DNA of 64,000 nt from Leucothrix mucor DSM 2157 (GCF_000419525.1 NZ_ATTE01000001.1:2340655-2404654); one strand, 5' to 3'. Counted from the first letter of the stretch, positions 9,302 through 18,089 are shown. The notes: generated from the sequence alone by a model not told the origin. A program made the numbers and translations.

Positions 9302-10764
9302 GCCAAACAGAAGCTCAAACCCCAAAGCAAACCATCAATGTCGTCTGGTTTAAACGTGACCTGAGGCTCAGTGATCACCAGCCACTAAAAGCCGCCGAAG
9401 ACTCGTCACACCCAAGCTTATTACTCTATATTTTTGAACCGATGCTGCTGGATGACCCACACTACTCAGAGCGACACTGGCGCTTTGTCACCGAGTCGCT
9501 CACGCAAATGAATCGGCAGCTCAATGGCCGTGTTGTGGCCGCGCATGACGATGCCATAACCGTGTTTGAAAGCATTGCCAGCCACTTTAATATCCATCAA
9601 GTCTTCTCACATCAGGAAATTGGTCTCGATAACACTTTTCGCAGAGATAAGGCACTCAAGCATTGGTTTCAGGAGCGACTAATTGACTGGCAGGAAACGC
9701 CACACGGCGCAGTGATTCGCGGCGCAATCGATCGCCAACGCTGGGATAAAAACTGGAAACAAGTCATGCATCAGCCGCTAGTGGAGAATGCACCCGCACA
9801 GCTGACCTTGATCACTATGCGCTTTGACACCTCCGCCCTACCGGCAAGCTGGAAAACGCCTGCCCCCAATATGCAGGCTGGTGGCGAACAACAGGCGCAG
9901 CACGTCTTGGATGATTTTTTTGACGAGCGCGGTCAACACTACAACCTGTTTATATCAAAGCCAGCGCTTAGCCGCGAAAGCTGCTCCCGGCTCTCGCCCT
10001 ATCTTGCGTGGGGCAATATCAGCCTGCGACAAATGTACCAACAGCTGCTAAGCCACTGGCAACGCAAAGGCTGGCGGCGGGCATTAGTCGCGCTATCATC
10101 CCGCCTTCACTGGCATTGCCATTTTATGCAGAAATTTGAAAGCGAATCGCGCATGGAGTTTGAACACCTCAACAAAGGCTATAACTCGCTACCTTACCGC
10201 TCAACACAGGAAACTCAAACCCTGCTTCAGGCTTGAGAAACAGGGCAAACTGGCTACCCGATGATAGATGCCAGCATGCGCTGCCTGATTGTCACCGGTT
10301 ATATGAACTTCAGAATGCGCGCCATGCTGGTCAGCTTTTTGTGCCACCACCTACAAATCGACTGGCGACGTGGCGTTAAACACCTGGCTCGCTTATTTTT
10401 GGACTTCGAACCCGGCATCCATTATCCGCAATTTCAAATGCAAGCCAGCGTCACCGGCATTAACACCATCCGGGTTTATAATCCGATTAAACAGGCTGAA
10501 GAACATGATGCCGACGGGCATTTTATTCGGCAATGGTGCCCTGAGCTTCAGACCTTGCCGAATGAGCTGATTACCAAACCGCATACGCTGAGTGAATTGG
10601 AGCAAGTGATGCATGGGATTGTGCTTGATCAGGATTATCCCAAGCCGATTGTCGATGTTAGCCTGACTTATAAGCAAGCCAGTGAACTGCTTTGGTCTTG
10701 GCGCAAGCGGCCAGAGGTGAAAGCTGAGGCTAAGCGCATACTCAGTCGACATGTCAGGCTATAA
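9298..10764 (+). pseudogene. Cryptochrome/photolyase family gene interrupted by an in-frame TGA
   Basis: Two open segments in the same frame, 312 and 175 residues, are separated only by TGA at 10234-10236. Joined they make a 488-residue photolyase-family protein: N-terminal VVWFKRDLRLSDHQPL, central LYIFEPMLLDD and SRLSPYLAWGNISLRQ, then [17 protein letters not shown] and the C-terminal FAD-domain helices through [13 protein letters not shown]. The stop falls exactly where homologues have Trp in the pattern QAWxxGxTGYP, so one TGG-to-TGA change explains it. As read, the product would lack most of the FAD-binding domain. An ATG at 10261 follows but has no obvious ribosome site. Sequencing error cannot be excluded. 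The gene is coupled to the DASH-type gene by an ATGA overlap. Confidence 0.88.
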
Positions 10765-10790
10765 CAGAATGGATTATCCGCAGAACTAGA

Positions 10791-10824
10791 CATAAGCTTA
10801 AAAGAATTGCCACCACGACTGAAC
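10791..10824 (-). pseudogene. Short remnant of a FUSC/DUF2955-type membrane protein gene
   Basis: On the minus strand this 34-nt stretch matches bases 18631-18664 of the intact FUSC-type gene at 29 of 34 positions. Most mismatches are third-codon changes, so the encoded SVVVAILLSLC nearly equals SVAVAILLSLC of the intact protein. Similarity fades on both sides. It is read as the eroded 3' part of a paralogous gene. Confidence 0.5.
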
Positions 10825-10919
10825 GGGTTACCCGACTACTGATTTGCGGCGAGATCTGCATTACTGGCTCGGCCGTCGTCCAATTGCTATCTAGAGCTCC
10901 GTCTAATTGCTACCTAACA

Positions 10920-10996
10920 GGCGGTCAGGTATTAACTTCGCGAAGACCTTCCGAGCAACGCGAGGGGCGAAGCGCAGTTAATACCTGATCGCCGCC
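10920..10996. repeat. Palindromic intergenic element, copy 1
   Basis: Left arm 10920-10937 (GGCGGTCAGGTATTAACT) pairs with right arm 10976-10996, apart from a 3-nt insertion in the right arm. The core between them (10938-10975) contains GACCTTCCGAGCAACGCGAG. The core is shared with copy 2 and, in altered form, with copies 3 and 4. Confidence 0.85.
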
Positions 10997-11072
10997 CTTA
11001 CCTCTCCCTTGCACCCATCCCTCACGAAAGCTACAATTCACCCCATATATTTAAAGGAAAGGTTTAAATATC

Positions 11073-12311
11073 ATGGATAAAAAGCGTCATATCGCCGGAA
11101 AAGTCGATCAGTTACTTGCTATGTTCCCTGCGGTCGCCGTAATTGGCCCTCGCCAATGCGGAAAATCCACTTTGGTTAAACAGCTACGTCCGGACTGGAA
11201 GTACTACGATCTGGAAAGCCCCGATGACTACCAGCTGATCACCAACGATCCGATCGCCTTTTTCACGCTCAATACTGACAAAGTCATTATCGACGAAGCT
11301 CAGCAGTACCCTGATTTATTCCGCGTATTAAGAAGCGTGATTGATGAGAATCGTAAGCTTAAAGGCCGCTTTCTGCTGACGGGTTCAAGCTCTCCTGAAA
11401 TCGTGAAAGGGATCACTGAGAGCTTAGCCGGACGAATCGCAACGGTAGAAATGTGGCCGTTTAAACAAACTGAGCGTTACGATCAGCCCTTGTCTGAGCT
11501 GTATGACTTGATTAACTCAGGCGTGGATGAAATTCAGGCATTCTCCAATTTATCCACCTCAATGACGCTCCCGCAGAGTATGCAGGCGCTGATTCATGGA
11601 GGCTTTCCCGAGCCAACACTGGAGGATGAAACCAATGCAGCCTACTTGCCACAATGGATGGATAACTACATCTCCAATTATGTAAATCGTGATATTCGCG
11701 GTCTGTTTCCCAAGTTGAATATTCACGTTTACCGCCGCTTTCTGTCTTTGTTAGCGCAGCACTCAGGTCATCAGTTGAATATGAGCAGCATGGCGCGTGC
11801 TTTGGAAGTTAGCGTACCAACCATCAAGGAATACCTGGATATTATTCACCAGACATTTTTATGGCGAAACGTGCAGCCATTCAGCAATAACCCACTTAAG
11901 AAAATTCAAAAAAGTAACAAAGGTTTTTTCCGCGATACCGGCGTCGTGCATCACTTATTAAAAATCAATAGTCTGGAGCAACTACTCATTCATCCAGTTG
12001 CCGGGTTCTCATTTGAAAGCTTTGTCACGGAAGAACTGATTCGCGGTTTTCAGTCCACCATGGCGACGCAGCTTGAGTTCAGCTATTACCGCACGGTCGA
12101 CAAATCCGAAGTGGATTTTGTCATTGAAGGGGCATTTGGTGTCGTCCCCGTCGAGGTCAAACTCAATACAGTGGTAAAACGTCAAGCATTAATAGGACTT
12201 GAAAACTTCATAGCAGACGTAAAATGCCCCTACGGCATCGTGATTAATCGTGGAAAGCGAGTCGAGTTTCTGAGCCAAAAAATAGTGCAAATACCCATTC
12301 ACTTCATCTAA
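11073..12311 (+). CDS. AAA-family ATPase with DUF4143 C-terminal domain
   Basis: 412 residues. The N-terminal AAA_14-type P-loop domain has Walker A GPRQCGKSTL (about 25-34), Walker B KVIIDEAQQYP (about 70-80) and the LLTGSSSPE sensor motif. The DUF4143 part begins around VNRDIRGLFPKLNIHVYRRFL and ends with EVDFVIEGAFGVVPVEVKL, an arrangement of Asp and Glu-x-Lys reminiscent of PD-(D/E)XK nuclease folds. Function is unknown; these genes are scattered, often in mobile or variable regions. It is a single-gene unit with AAAGGAAAGG shortly before the ATG. It is bracketed by direct copies of the palindromic element (10920-10996 and 12341-12412). Confidence 0.9.
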   Translation: MDKKRHIAGKVDQLLAMFPAVAVIGPRQCGKSTLVKQLRPDWKYYDLESPDDYQLITNDPIAFFTLNTDKVIIDEAQQYPDLFRVLRSVIDENRKLKGRFLLTGSSSPEIVKGITESLAGRIATVEMWPFKQTERYDQPLSELYDLINSGVDEIQAFSNLSTSMTLPQSMQALIHGGFPEPTLEDETNAAYLPQWMDNYISNYVNRDIRGLFPKLNIHVYRRFLSLLAQHSGHQLNMSSMARALEVSVPTIKEYLDIIHQTFLWRNVQPFSNNPLKKIQKSNKGFFRDTGVVHHLLKINSLEQLLIHPVAGFSFESFVTEELIRGFQSTMATQLEFSYYRTVDKSEVDFVIEGAFGVVPVEVKLNTVVKRQALIGLENFIADVKCPYGIVINRGKRVEFLSQKIVQIPIHFI

Positions 12312-12340
12312 CAAAAACCCACCGCCGCTCCCCTGCAAAC

Positions 12341-12412
12341 GGCGGTCAGGGTTTAATTTCGCGCAGACCTTCCAAGCAATGCGAGGGGCGTAGCACAGTT
12401 AAACCCTGATCC
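12341..12412. repeat. Palindromic intergenic element, copy 2
   Basis: Inner arms TCAGGGTTTAA (12346-12356) and TTAAACCCTGA (12399-12409) are exact inverted repeats. The core resembles that of copy 1 (GACCTTCCAAGCAATGCGAG). Relative to copy 1 the arms differ on both sides in a compensating way (GGTATTAA versus GGGTTTAA). It lies between convergent gene ends and may also act as a terminator. Confidence 0.85.
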
Positions 12413-12423
12413 CCAAACCACCT

Positions 12424-13911
12424 TTATCTCATAACAAACGGATTAGCCATCGGCGCATCCGATGTATTAATCCAGGTCGTCTTAGTATTGGTATAATCTA
12501 ACACCGCATCCAGCCCCGCTTCACGCCCATAGCCCGAGTCACCATAGCCTCCAAATGGCGCAATCGGCGATATCGCCCGATAGGTATTTACCCAGCATAT
12601 CCCTGCCTTAATCTTCTTCGATACGCGATGCGCCCGCGCCAGGTTCTGCGTAAATATCCCCGAGCCAAGCCCGTAAACGCTGTCATTCGCCATCGCAATT
12701 GCTTCAGCTTCAGTATCAAATGGCACGATCGACATCACCGGCCCAAACATCTCAACGGTTAGCGTTTCAGTTTGATCATCTGGGCAGTCCACCAGCGTTG
12801 GGCTAAAGTAATTGCCCTGCTCCAAACCTTGCGGACGCACGCCACCAAACACAATATTAGCTCCCTGCGCTTTGGCTTTTTCCAGAGTGTCTTCAATGCG
12901 TTCAACCTGCGCACTGGTACAAAGCGGCCCGACATGGCTGTTAGCATCGAGCGGATCACCAATCACAATCGAGGTGGCCTTTTCTTTGATCAGCGCGATC
13001 AGTTTGTCTTTAATGGATCGCTGCACAAAAGCACGCGAGCCCGCCACACAGGACTGCCCCGATGCTCCAAAATTACCGGCGATCAAGCCATTGGCTGCGC
13101 TATCTAAATCTGCATCATCAAACACCAGAATCGGCGATTTACCGCCTAACTCCAGCGTAGTCACCGCAAAGTTATTGGCCGAGTTTCGCACCACATGCCG
13201 TGCCGTTTCAGGGCCACCGGTGAACGCAATGCGATCTACATCGGGGTGACTGGTTAAGGGAATTGCACAATTATCCGCATCACCAGTAATCACCGAGATA
13301 ACGCCCGCAGGAAAACCTGCTTCATCAATCAAGCGCGCAAATTCAAGCATAGCAACCGGTGAAATCTCGGAAGCTTTTAATACTACCGTACAACCTGCTG
13401 CCAAGGCTGGCCCTAGCTTGGTCGCGGTTAGAAACATTTGCGCATTCCACGGTACAATCGCAGCCACCACACCAATCGGCTCGCGGGTGGTGAATACGTG
13501 CATATCTGGCTTATCGATGGGCAAGGTCGCGCCCTGAATCTTGTCCGCCAGCCCGGCGTAATAGCGGTAGTAGTCGGCAACATAGCCGGTTTGGCTTTTA
13601 GTTTCTGCCAGTAACTTTCCGCTGTCGGTAGTTTCCAGTTCACCCAGTTTGTGGGCATTTTCCTGAATCAAGTCAGCCAGTTTGTAGAGCAGCTTTCCGC
13701 GTTGAGTGGCGGTCATTTCCGACCATGGGCCTTCATTTAGGGCACGCCGTGCAGCAACAATCGCACGGTTCACGTCCTCAGCGCTGGTGCAGGCAAATTC
13801 GGCCCAAGGCTGGCCGGTAGCAGGGTTAACGGTCTGCATGGTTTGTTGCTTGCTGCCATCAGTCCATTGGCCATCGATATACAGCTGAAACATGGGTAAT
13901 TGGGTGGTCAT
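12424..13911 (-). CDS. NAD(P)-dependent aldehyde dehydrogenase
   Basis: 495 residues, typical length for the ALDH superfamily. It oxidises an aldehyde to its acid with NAD(P)+. Visible are the Asn motif VPWNAQ (Asn156), the glutamate motif LELGGKSP (Glu254) and the catalytic cysteine in FGASGQSCVAGSR (Cys288). The ATG is preceded by AGGAG. It is the last gene of the minus-strand catabolic operon, 26 bp after the luciferase-like monooxygenase gene, so its substrate is probably an aldehyde produced by that monooxygenase (inference). The exact substrate cannot be read from the sequence. Confidence 0.93.
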   Translation of the reverse strand: MTTQLPMFQLYIDGQWTDGSKQQTMQTVNPATGQPWAEFACTSAEDVNRAIVAARRALNEGPWSEMTATQRGKLLYKLADLIQENAHKLGELETTDSGKLLAETKSQTGYVADYYRYYAGLADKIQGATLPIDKPDMHVFTTREPIGVVAAIVPWNAQMFLTATKLGPALAAGCTVVLKASEISPVAMLEFARLIDEAGFPAGVISVITGDADNCAIPLTSHPDVDRIAFTGGPETARHVVRNSANNFAVTTLELGGKSPILVFDDADLDSAANGLIAGNFGASGQSCVAGSRAFVQRSIKDKLIALIKEKATSIVIGDPLDANSHVGPLCTSAQVERIEDTLEKAKAQGANIVFGGVRPQGLEQGNYFSPTLVDCPDDQTETLTVEMFGPVMSIVPFDTEAEAIAMANDSVYGLGSGIFTQNLARAHRVSKKIKAGICWVNTYRAISPIAPFGGYGDSGYGREAGLDAVLDYTNTKTTWINTSDAPMANPFVMR

Positions 13912-13937
13912 TATGTTGCTCCTGCAGGTGTTGTGTT

Positions 13938-14975
13938 TCAGCTAAAGGCTGGCATTACTTCATCAATAAAACGAGAGAGTGATTCACGTTTGTCTTCACT
14001 ACTCATCCCCGAATCAATCCAAAAGGAAAACTCATCATAGCCCAAGTCTTCATAGTGCTTGAGTCGGTCTATCACTTGCTGCGGGGTTCCGATCAGTAAG
14101 TTTTTGCGCATGTTCTCAGGACTGTACATCTCGATTTTGGCCATCTCATCGTCGGTCAGCGCTTTAATTTTCGCTTGCGATACTGGCCGCTCATTTTTAA
14201 ACCATGAGCCAAAGTAACAATAGAAACGGCTTAGCTGCCTAGCTGCCTGCTCTAGTGCGGCTTCATCTTTACCAACATAGGTGTGCTGTAGCAGCATCAC
14301 TTTGGGGCGCGGCGTTTCAGCATATTTTTCACAGGCATCGTTGAAGCGCTGCATTAGAGTTTCGATTTCTTCTAAACCGAGCCATAGTGGTGTCACTTGC
14401 ACATTGCAACTATTGGCGACTGCGAATTCATGGCTGTTGGGGTCGCGTGCGGCAACCCATAGCGGCGGCCCACCTGCCTGTACCGGTTTGGGTGCACTGG
14501 TGCTGGATGGGAATTGATAAAACTCACCCTTATGTGCGTAATCGCCTGCCCACAGCTTCCGGATAGCCGGAACGATTTCACGCATGCGCTGCCCCGCTTC
14601 CCAGGCATCCATTCCCGGCATCAAGCGTTCGTATTCGTAACTATAAGCACCGCGTGCAATACCAATATCCAAACGCCCGCCAGTAATCACATCGGTCATC
14701 GCTGCTTCACCTGCCAGCTTTATGGGATGCCAAAACGGTGCAATCACCGTACCGGTTCCCAAGCGAACGTGCTTGGTACGATGGGCTAAATCAACCAGCG
14801 TAGTGAATGGGTTGGGGGCAATTGTAAACTCCATCCCATGATGTTCACCGGTCCATACCGCGTGCATGCCGCCTTCATCCGCCATTTGGCAGAGCGTAAC
14901 GAACTCATCGTACAGTGTTGTGTGCGGGACATCGGCGGTGACCCGCTCCATGTGTGCAAATAAAGAAAATTTCAT
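13938..14975 (-). CDS. LLM-class (luciferase-like) flavin-dependent monooxygenase
   Basis: 345 residues, bacterial luciferase-like TIM-barrel family. These enzymes use reduced flavin and O2 to hydroxylate or cleave a substrate. Family traits seen are GMHAVWTGEHHGMEF near residue 35, RLGTGTVIAPFWHPIKLAGEAAMTD (written in the order RLGTGTV then the HP turn), GRLDIGIARGAYSYEYE and the QVIDRLKHYEDLGYDEF tail. Such enzymes are oxygenase halves of two-component systems, and the next upstream gene (15014-15940) encodes a flavin reductase domain, its likely partner. Gene order resembles operons for N-heterocycle ring cleavage (RutA/RutF in pyrimidine degradation), but the substrate is unknown. Confidence 0.92.
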   Translation of the reverse strand: MKFSLFAHMERVTADVPHTTLYDEFVTLCQMADEGGMHAVWTGEHHGMEFTIAPNPFTTLVDLAHRTKHVRLGTGTVIAPFWHPIKLAGEAAMTDVITGGRLDIGIARGAYSYEYERLMPGMDAWEAGQRMREIVPAIRKLWAGDYAHKGEFYQFPSSTSAPKPVQAGGPPLWVAARDPNSHEFAVANSCNVQVTPLWLGLEEIETLMQRFNDACEKYAETPRPKVMLLQHTYVGKDEAALEQAARQLSRFYCYFGSWFKNERPVSQAKIKALTDDEMAKIEMYSPENMRKNLLIGTPQQVIDRLKHYEDLGYDEFSFWIDSGMSSEDKRESLSRFIDEVMPAFS

Positions 14976-15013
14976 AGCCTCTCCATCATTGGTGCTTTTT
15001 CAGTGGCTCGATA

Positions 15014-15940
15014 TTAAGCAGTATGCAAACTGTGAACATCCCCATCATCCTCATCCCCCAGATACAAACCAAACACGCCAGTCTGGCGCTCCAGTGCGTA
15101 ACGGTTAAGCATAGTTTTAAGGGGTTCGGAAGCCAGTGCGATGTCTGCCAGCGTGTCTAAAGCCACGTACTCTCCAAACTCAGTCGCGATAGACTCATGG
15201 CTGTTGGCCAGAAAGTAGACTGAGTAGTCGCCAGTTTTAGGATTGTCAAAAATGGAATAAACCGGCCCCAAGTCTGCCGCTAAGCCTGCATCCTGCAGGT
15301 ACTCACGAATGGCGGCTAAGGCACCGGTTCGACTTTGAACTTCCACGCTAGGTAGGCGGTAGCCGTCATCGCTGCTTTGCAACAAGACTTTGCCATCAGC
15401 TTCAATAATTGCGCCAACCCGAAACGAGCGAACCGTGGCGGGTGCTTCCCCGGCCCCACGCTCTAATCCCAGACTAAAATAGCCTTGGTTGGAATAGCCC
15501 AAGCCTTCTTGGCCGGTGCTGCTGAAATCCTGAATCTCGCCCATCAACACCACGTGGTCGCCAGCATCCACCTTTTGATGTGTGCTGCATGAAAAGCTGC
15601 TGGTGGCTCCAGCGAGAATAGGAGAGCCAAAGGCATCCGGATGCCACTGCACTTCGGCGAAACGATCCCCGCTAAAACCGGCAAATAGATTGGACACATC
15701 CTGCTGATCTTCTGCCAGAACATTCACGGCAAAGTGAGTGCATTCATCAAACACCGGATAGCTCGTTAGCGATTTGCTGGGACAAACTAATAGCAAGGGT
15801 GGCTCAAGGGAGACGGAGGTAAAAGAATTGGCGGTAAACCCCACCAATTCTCCTGTGTTACTTTTGGCGGTGACCACGGTAACGCCGGTTAGAAACGTAC
15901 CGAACGCCTGCCGCAAGGCTTTAGGGTCGAAATGAGTCAT
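15014..15940 (-). CDS. Flavin reductase domain fused to a Nudix-like domain
   Basis: 308 residues. Residues about 1-160 form a flavin reductase-like (FMN-binding split barrel) domain: LRQAFGTFLTGVTVVTA, GFTANSFTSVSLEPPLLLVC, FAVNVLAEDQ. It should supply reduced flavin to the adjacent luciferase-like enzyme. Residues about 172-290 look like a Nudix domain, with VGAIIEADGKVLL followed by a degraded Nudix box (AAIREYLQDAGL) in which the usual EE is QD and the upstream G-x5-E spacing is not kept; hydrolase activity may be lost. Ordinary flavin reductases of this type are about 160-190 residues. The start overlaps the hydrolase stop (ATGA), with AGGAGG upstream. Confidence 0.88.
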   Translation of the reverse strand: MTHFDPKALRQAFGTFLTGVTVVTAKSNTGELVGFTANSFTSVSLEPPLLLVCPSKSLTSYPVFDECTHFAVNVLAEDQQDVSNLFAGFSGDRFAEVQWHPDAFGSPILAGATSSFSCSTHQKVDAGDHVVLMGEIQDFSSTGQEGLGYSNQGYFSLGLERGAGEAPATVRSFRVGAIIEADGKVLLQSSDDGYRLPSVEVQSRTGALAAIREYLQDAGLAADLGPVYSIFDNPKTGDYSVYFLANSHESIATEFGEYVALDTLADIALASEPLKTMLNRYALERQTGVFGLYLGDEDDGDVHSLHTA

Positions 15941-16749
15941 AAAAGTCCTCCTAAAAATCCCAGCAGAGCCGGGTTAACAGCCTCAGCATGGGTTAATGGT
16001 GTCATGTGGCGTGAGTCACTAATGACCAGTACCTCGGAGCCATTTACACAGGCTGCCATGGCTTGGCTCATTGCCGGATTGGAGTTTGCATCCAATGCGC
16101 CGGTAATGAATAAACAGGGTAAATCAAGCGCTTCTAAGTCGGCAGTCGCTGGCCCATCTTCTTGTGAAAATACGAAATACGCAGCGGCATAGCCTGCTAA
16201 GTTAGCCGCCAACAACCATTCACAACACATGGCGGCATGGCGCTCATCCTGCGCTGACGGTGTATCACTAAACCAGCGTTTGACCGGTGCCGTTGGATCA
16301 GCCTGTGTTGCGGCCCGTAAATTCGCCGCCCGAGTCTGGACGGCTTGTCGAGCCTCATCCGTTCGTTGATACACGGCATTTAGCGATACAACGCCACGGC
16401 ACAATTTGGGATAGCGGCTGGCTAATGTCAGCGCCAGCAATGCTCCCATAGAATGACCAATAATGACTGCAGGGCGACCAACAACCGTTTCTATAAATGA
16501 GGCTAAGCGCGTTACAAAGTCGGTCAAAGTCGCTGGCTCCTGATCAATCAGCTCGCTCTCGCCGTGACCGGGCATATCCATGGCGAACACATCATACTGA
16601 GCTTGCAGTGACTCAATTTGCTGGTACCAACTCTCCGATCGTAAGCCGACGCCATGCACCAACACCACGGGAATTCCCGCCATGTTGCCGCTACGGTGAT
16701 AGGCAATGCCGTCGGGTGTTTTATACCGATGCAGGATTATTGACGTCAT
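15937..16749 (-). CDS. Alpha/beta hydrolase
   Basis: 270 residues, soluble. The fold markers are VVLVHGVGLRSESW (oxyanion loop), the nucleophile elbow IGHSMGALL (Ser100), an acid in ITGALDANSNP (Asp220) and the catalytic histidine in SDSRHMTPLTHAEAV (His248). It lies between the PF06684 gene (29-bp overlap with the listed start) and the flavin reductase (4-bp overlap), so it is a committed member of the operon. By analogy with RutD and NicD, an amide- or formamide-type C-N hydrolysis after ring opening is possible (inference); an esterase role is equally open. Confidence 0.9.
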   Translation of the reverse strand: MTSIILHRYKTPDGIAYHRSGNMAGIPVVLVHGVGLRSESWYQQIESLQAQYDVFAMDMPGHGESELIDQEPATLTDFVTRLASFIETVVGRPAVIIGHSMGALLALTLASRYPKLCRGVVSLNAVYQRTDEARQAVQTRAANLRAATQADPTAPVKRWFSDTPSAQDERHAAMCCEWLLAANLAGYAAAYFVFSQEDGPATADLEALDLPCLFITGALDANSNPAMSQAMAACVNGSEVLVISDSRHMTPLTHAEAVNPALLGFLGGLL

Positions 16750-17320
16750 GGCCTAACTCTTTTAAATCCTGATAACGATCACCAATGCGGTGGTGAGGAC
16801 GTCCGCCCGAAGCGCCACCCAACACAATCACCACCTCATCCGGACCTGGTGCATCGGCAATTGAAAACTGAATCGTCAGATAGTGGGAGCGTCGTCCTGC
16901 GTCGTTTTTATCCATCAATGGAATGCTGATAGCCGCGTTCGCGGGGCCGCGGGTATTGGTAAAGGATAAGTAGCTTTTTGCACCGACGGCTTCGCGATAA
17001 TGATTACCAAAGTGCAGCGTGTGAATCAGTGCCGAGGCATGTTCTATTTCACCATTGGTACCGACCACACCGGCTTTGCCGTAGGCTTCAATGGCATCAC
17101 CGCCACCAGCTAGCGCTACGATTCGTTGCGTTAACAACTCTCCAAGAACCGGACCATAAGCCCGGATTTCCGGGTTCAAATTCTCAACATAGCGACCAGC
17201 CCAAGGGTTCTTAATAACTGCTGCGACAGCAAACAATCTCCAAGGCTTATCAGCTTTACGAAAGCCCTCAATCAGGACTTCTTCTTCAAAGGTTACGATT
17301 TTTCTAATTTCAGGCGTCAT
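16721..17320 (-). CDS. PF06684 (AA_synth, formerly DUF1185) family protein
   Basis: 199 residues from the ATG at 17320 (an upstream TTG at 17332 is less likely). The motifs EIRKIVTFEEEVLIEGF, NPWAGRYVENLNPEIRAYGPVLGELL, GKAGVVGTNGEIEHASALIHTLHFGNHYR (read in parts) and a C-terminal ASGGRPHHRIGDRYQD are those of PF06684. Published structures of family members show a variant of the Bacillus chorismate-mutase fold; no reaction is established. That fold type is also seen in RutC-like and ring-opening amidohydrolase proteins, which suits a role in heterocycle breakdown (inference). First gene of the operon, divergent from the GntR regulator with an operator-like palindrome between. Confidence 0.87.
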   Translation of the reverse strand: MTPEIRKIVTFEEEVLIEGFRKADKPWRLFAVAAVIKNPWAGRYVENLNPEIRAYGPVLGELLTQRIVALAGGGDAIEAYGKAGVVGTNGEIEHASALIHTLHFGNHYREAVGAKSYLSFTNTRGPANAAISIPLMDKNDAGRRSHYLTIQFSIADAPGPDEVVIVLGGASGGRPHHRIGDRYQDLKELGHDVNNPASV

Positions 17321-17330
17321 GTCTAGTACC

Positions 17331-17370
17331 AATATTCGATATTTTTTGTATGATGGTATACAATATACAA
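17331..17370. promoter_or_regulatory. Probable GntR (FCD-type) operator in the divergent intergenic region
   Basis: TTGTAT at 17346-17351 and ATACAA at 17358-17363 form an inverted repeat, and TGGTATACAA (17354-17363) fits the core T-x-GTATAC-x-A recognised by many FadR/VanR-type regulators. A second ATATACAA follows to 17370. It lies between the PF06684 and GntR genes and would control both directions. Bases 17331-17357 also resemble 23322-23352. Confidence 0.6.
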
Positions 17371-17408
17371 AAAAGCAAACTCATTTCTAATCAACGCCTA
17401 AAAAAATT

Positions 17409-18089
17409 ATGCTATCGAACTTGGAACGCCCAAAAACACTCAAAGAAACCGCGCTGGAACGATTGCGTGAAGCCATTACTCTGGGCTATTTTTTGCCCGG
17501 AGAACGCTTAAAAGAACGCGAACTATGCGAGCAGTTAGGCGTCAGCCGAACCGTGATTCGTGAATGTATTCATCATTTAGAGAGCGAACAGCTGATCACC
17601 TCCAAGCCCAATGTTGGCCCTTCTGTTGCCACCCTTCACCCGCATGAGGTTAAGGAGATTTATGAGATTCGAGCCATGCTGGAAAGCGCGGCAATAGCCA
17701 GTTGCGCCGAGGCCGCCAACGATAAAACCGTTGAGTTGCTGGAACAATATTGCAATAAGATTGGTAACGCCCTAAACCAAGCTGATATAAAACAAGCGCT
17801 GAGTGACACCCGATTATTTTATCAAACTGTATTTATGCAGGGAGAAAAGAGCGTTGCATGGGATTTGGTAGAGCGCCTAAATGGCCGTATCGGGCGGTTG
17901 CGTGCAGTTACGCTAAGCTCTAAAGGACGTGCAACAGAAGGCCCAAAAAACTTGATGGCGATTACCGATGCCATTAAACAACACGACCCAAAACAAGCTT
18001 CAGCAGCTTGTAGACGGCACCTTGAACAAGCAATGCATATTGCCTTGCACGAGTTGGAAAAATCTAAAGAGGATGTACTGGATGGATAA
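17409..18089 (+). CDS. GntR-family transcriptional regulator (FCD subfamily)
   Basis: 226 residues. The N-terminal winged helix-turn-helix has the GntR signature (ALERLREAITLGYFLPGERL, then ERELCEQLGVSRTVIRECI), and the C-terminal all-helical FCD effector domain begins around EVKEIYEIRAMLESAA. In the first metal-ligand region the usual FH is FY (DTRLFYQTVF), so metal binding may differ, although the later His in RRHLEQAM is kept. It is divergent from the five-gene catabolic operon and overlaps the decarboxylase-like gene by 8 bp, so it probably regulates both and itself. Confidence 0.92.
   Translation: MLSNLERPKTLKETALERLREAITLGYFLPGERLKERELCEQLGVSRTVIRECIHHLESEQLITSKPNVGPSVATLHPHEVKEIYEIRAMLESAAIASCAEAANDKTVELLEQYCNKIGNALNQADIKQALSDTRLFYQTVFMQGEKSVAWDLVERLNGRIGRLRAVTLSSKGRATEGPKNLMAITDAIKQHDPKQASAACRRHLEQAMHIALHELEKSKEDVLDG

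Larger units (their letters stand above)
10765..11072. other. Intergenic region of about 300 bp with gene remnant and palindrome
   Basis: This gap separates the photolyase pseudogene from the DUF4143 ATPase gene. It holds a short remnant of a FUSC-type membrane gene (10791-10824) and one copy of the palindromic element (10920-10996). The rest (about 10825-10919) shows no open frame or recognisable signal. AAAGGAAAGG just before 11073 can serve as the ribosome site of the ATPase gene. Confidence 0.7.

Noticed and set aside
10234-10236. TGA in the photolyase gene as selenocysteine or general Trp recoding
   Set aside because: Relatives have Trp here, not Cys; no selenocysteine hairpin was recognised; many genes in the window use TGA as stop.
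10791-10996. FUSC fossil and palindrome copy 1 as a duplicate of the 18471-18664 segment
   Set aside because: Order and spacing differ: the repeat is on the opposite side of the fossil, so one block duplication does not explain it.
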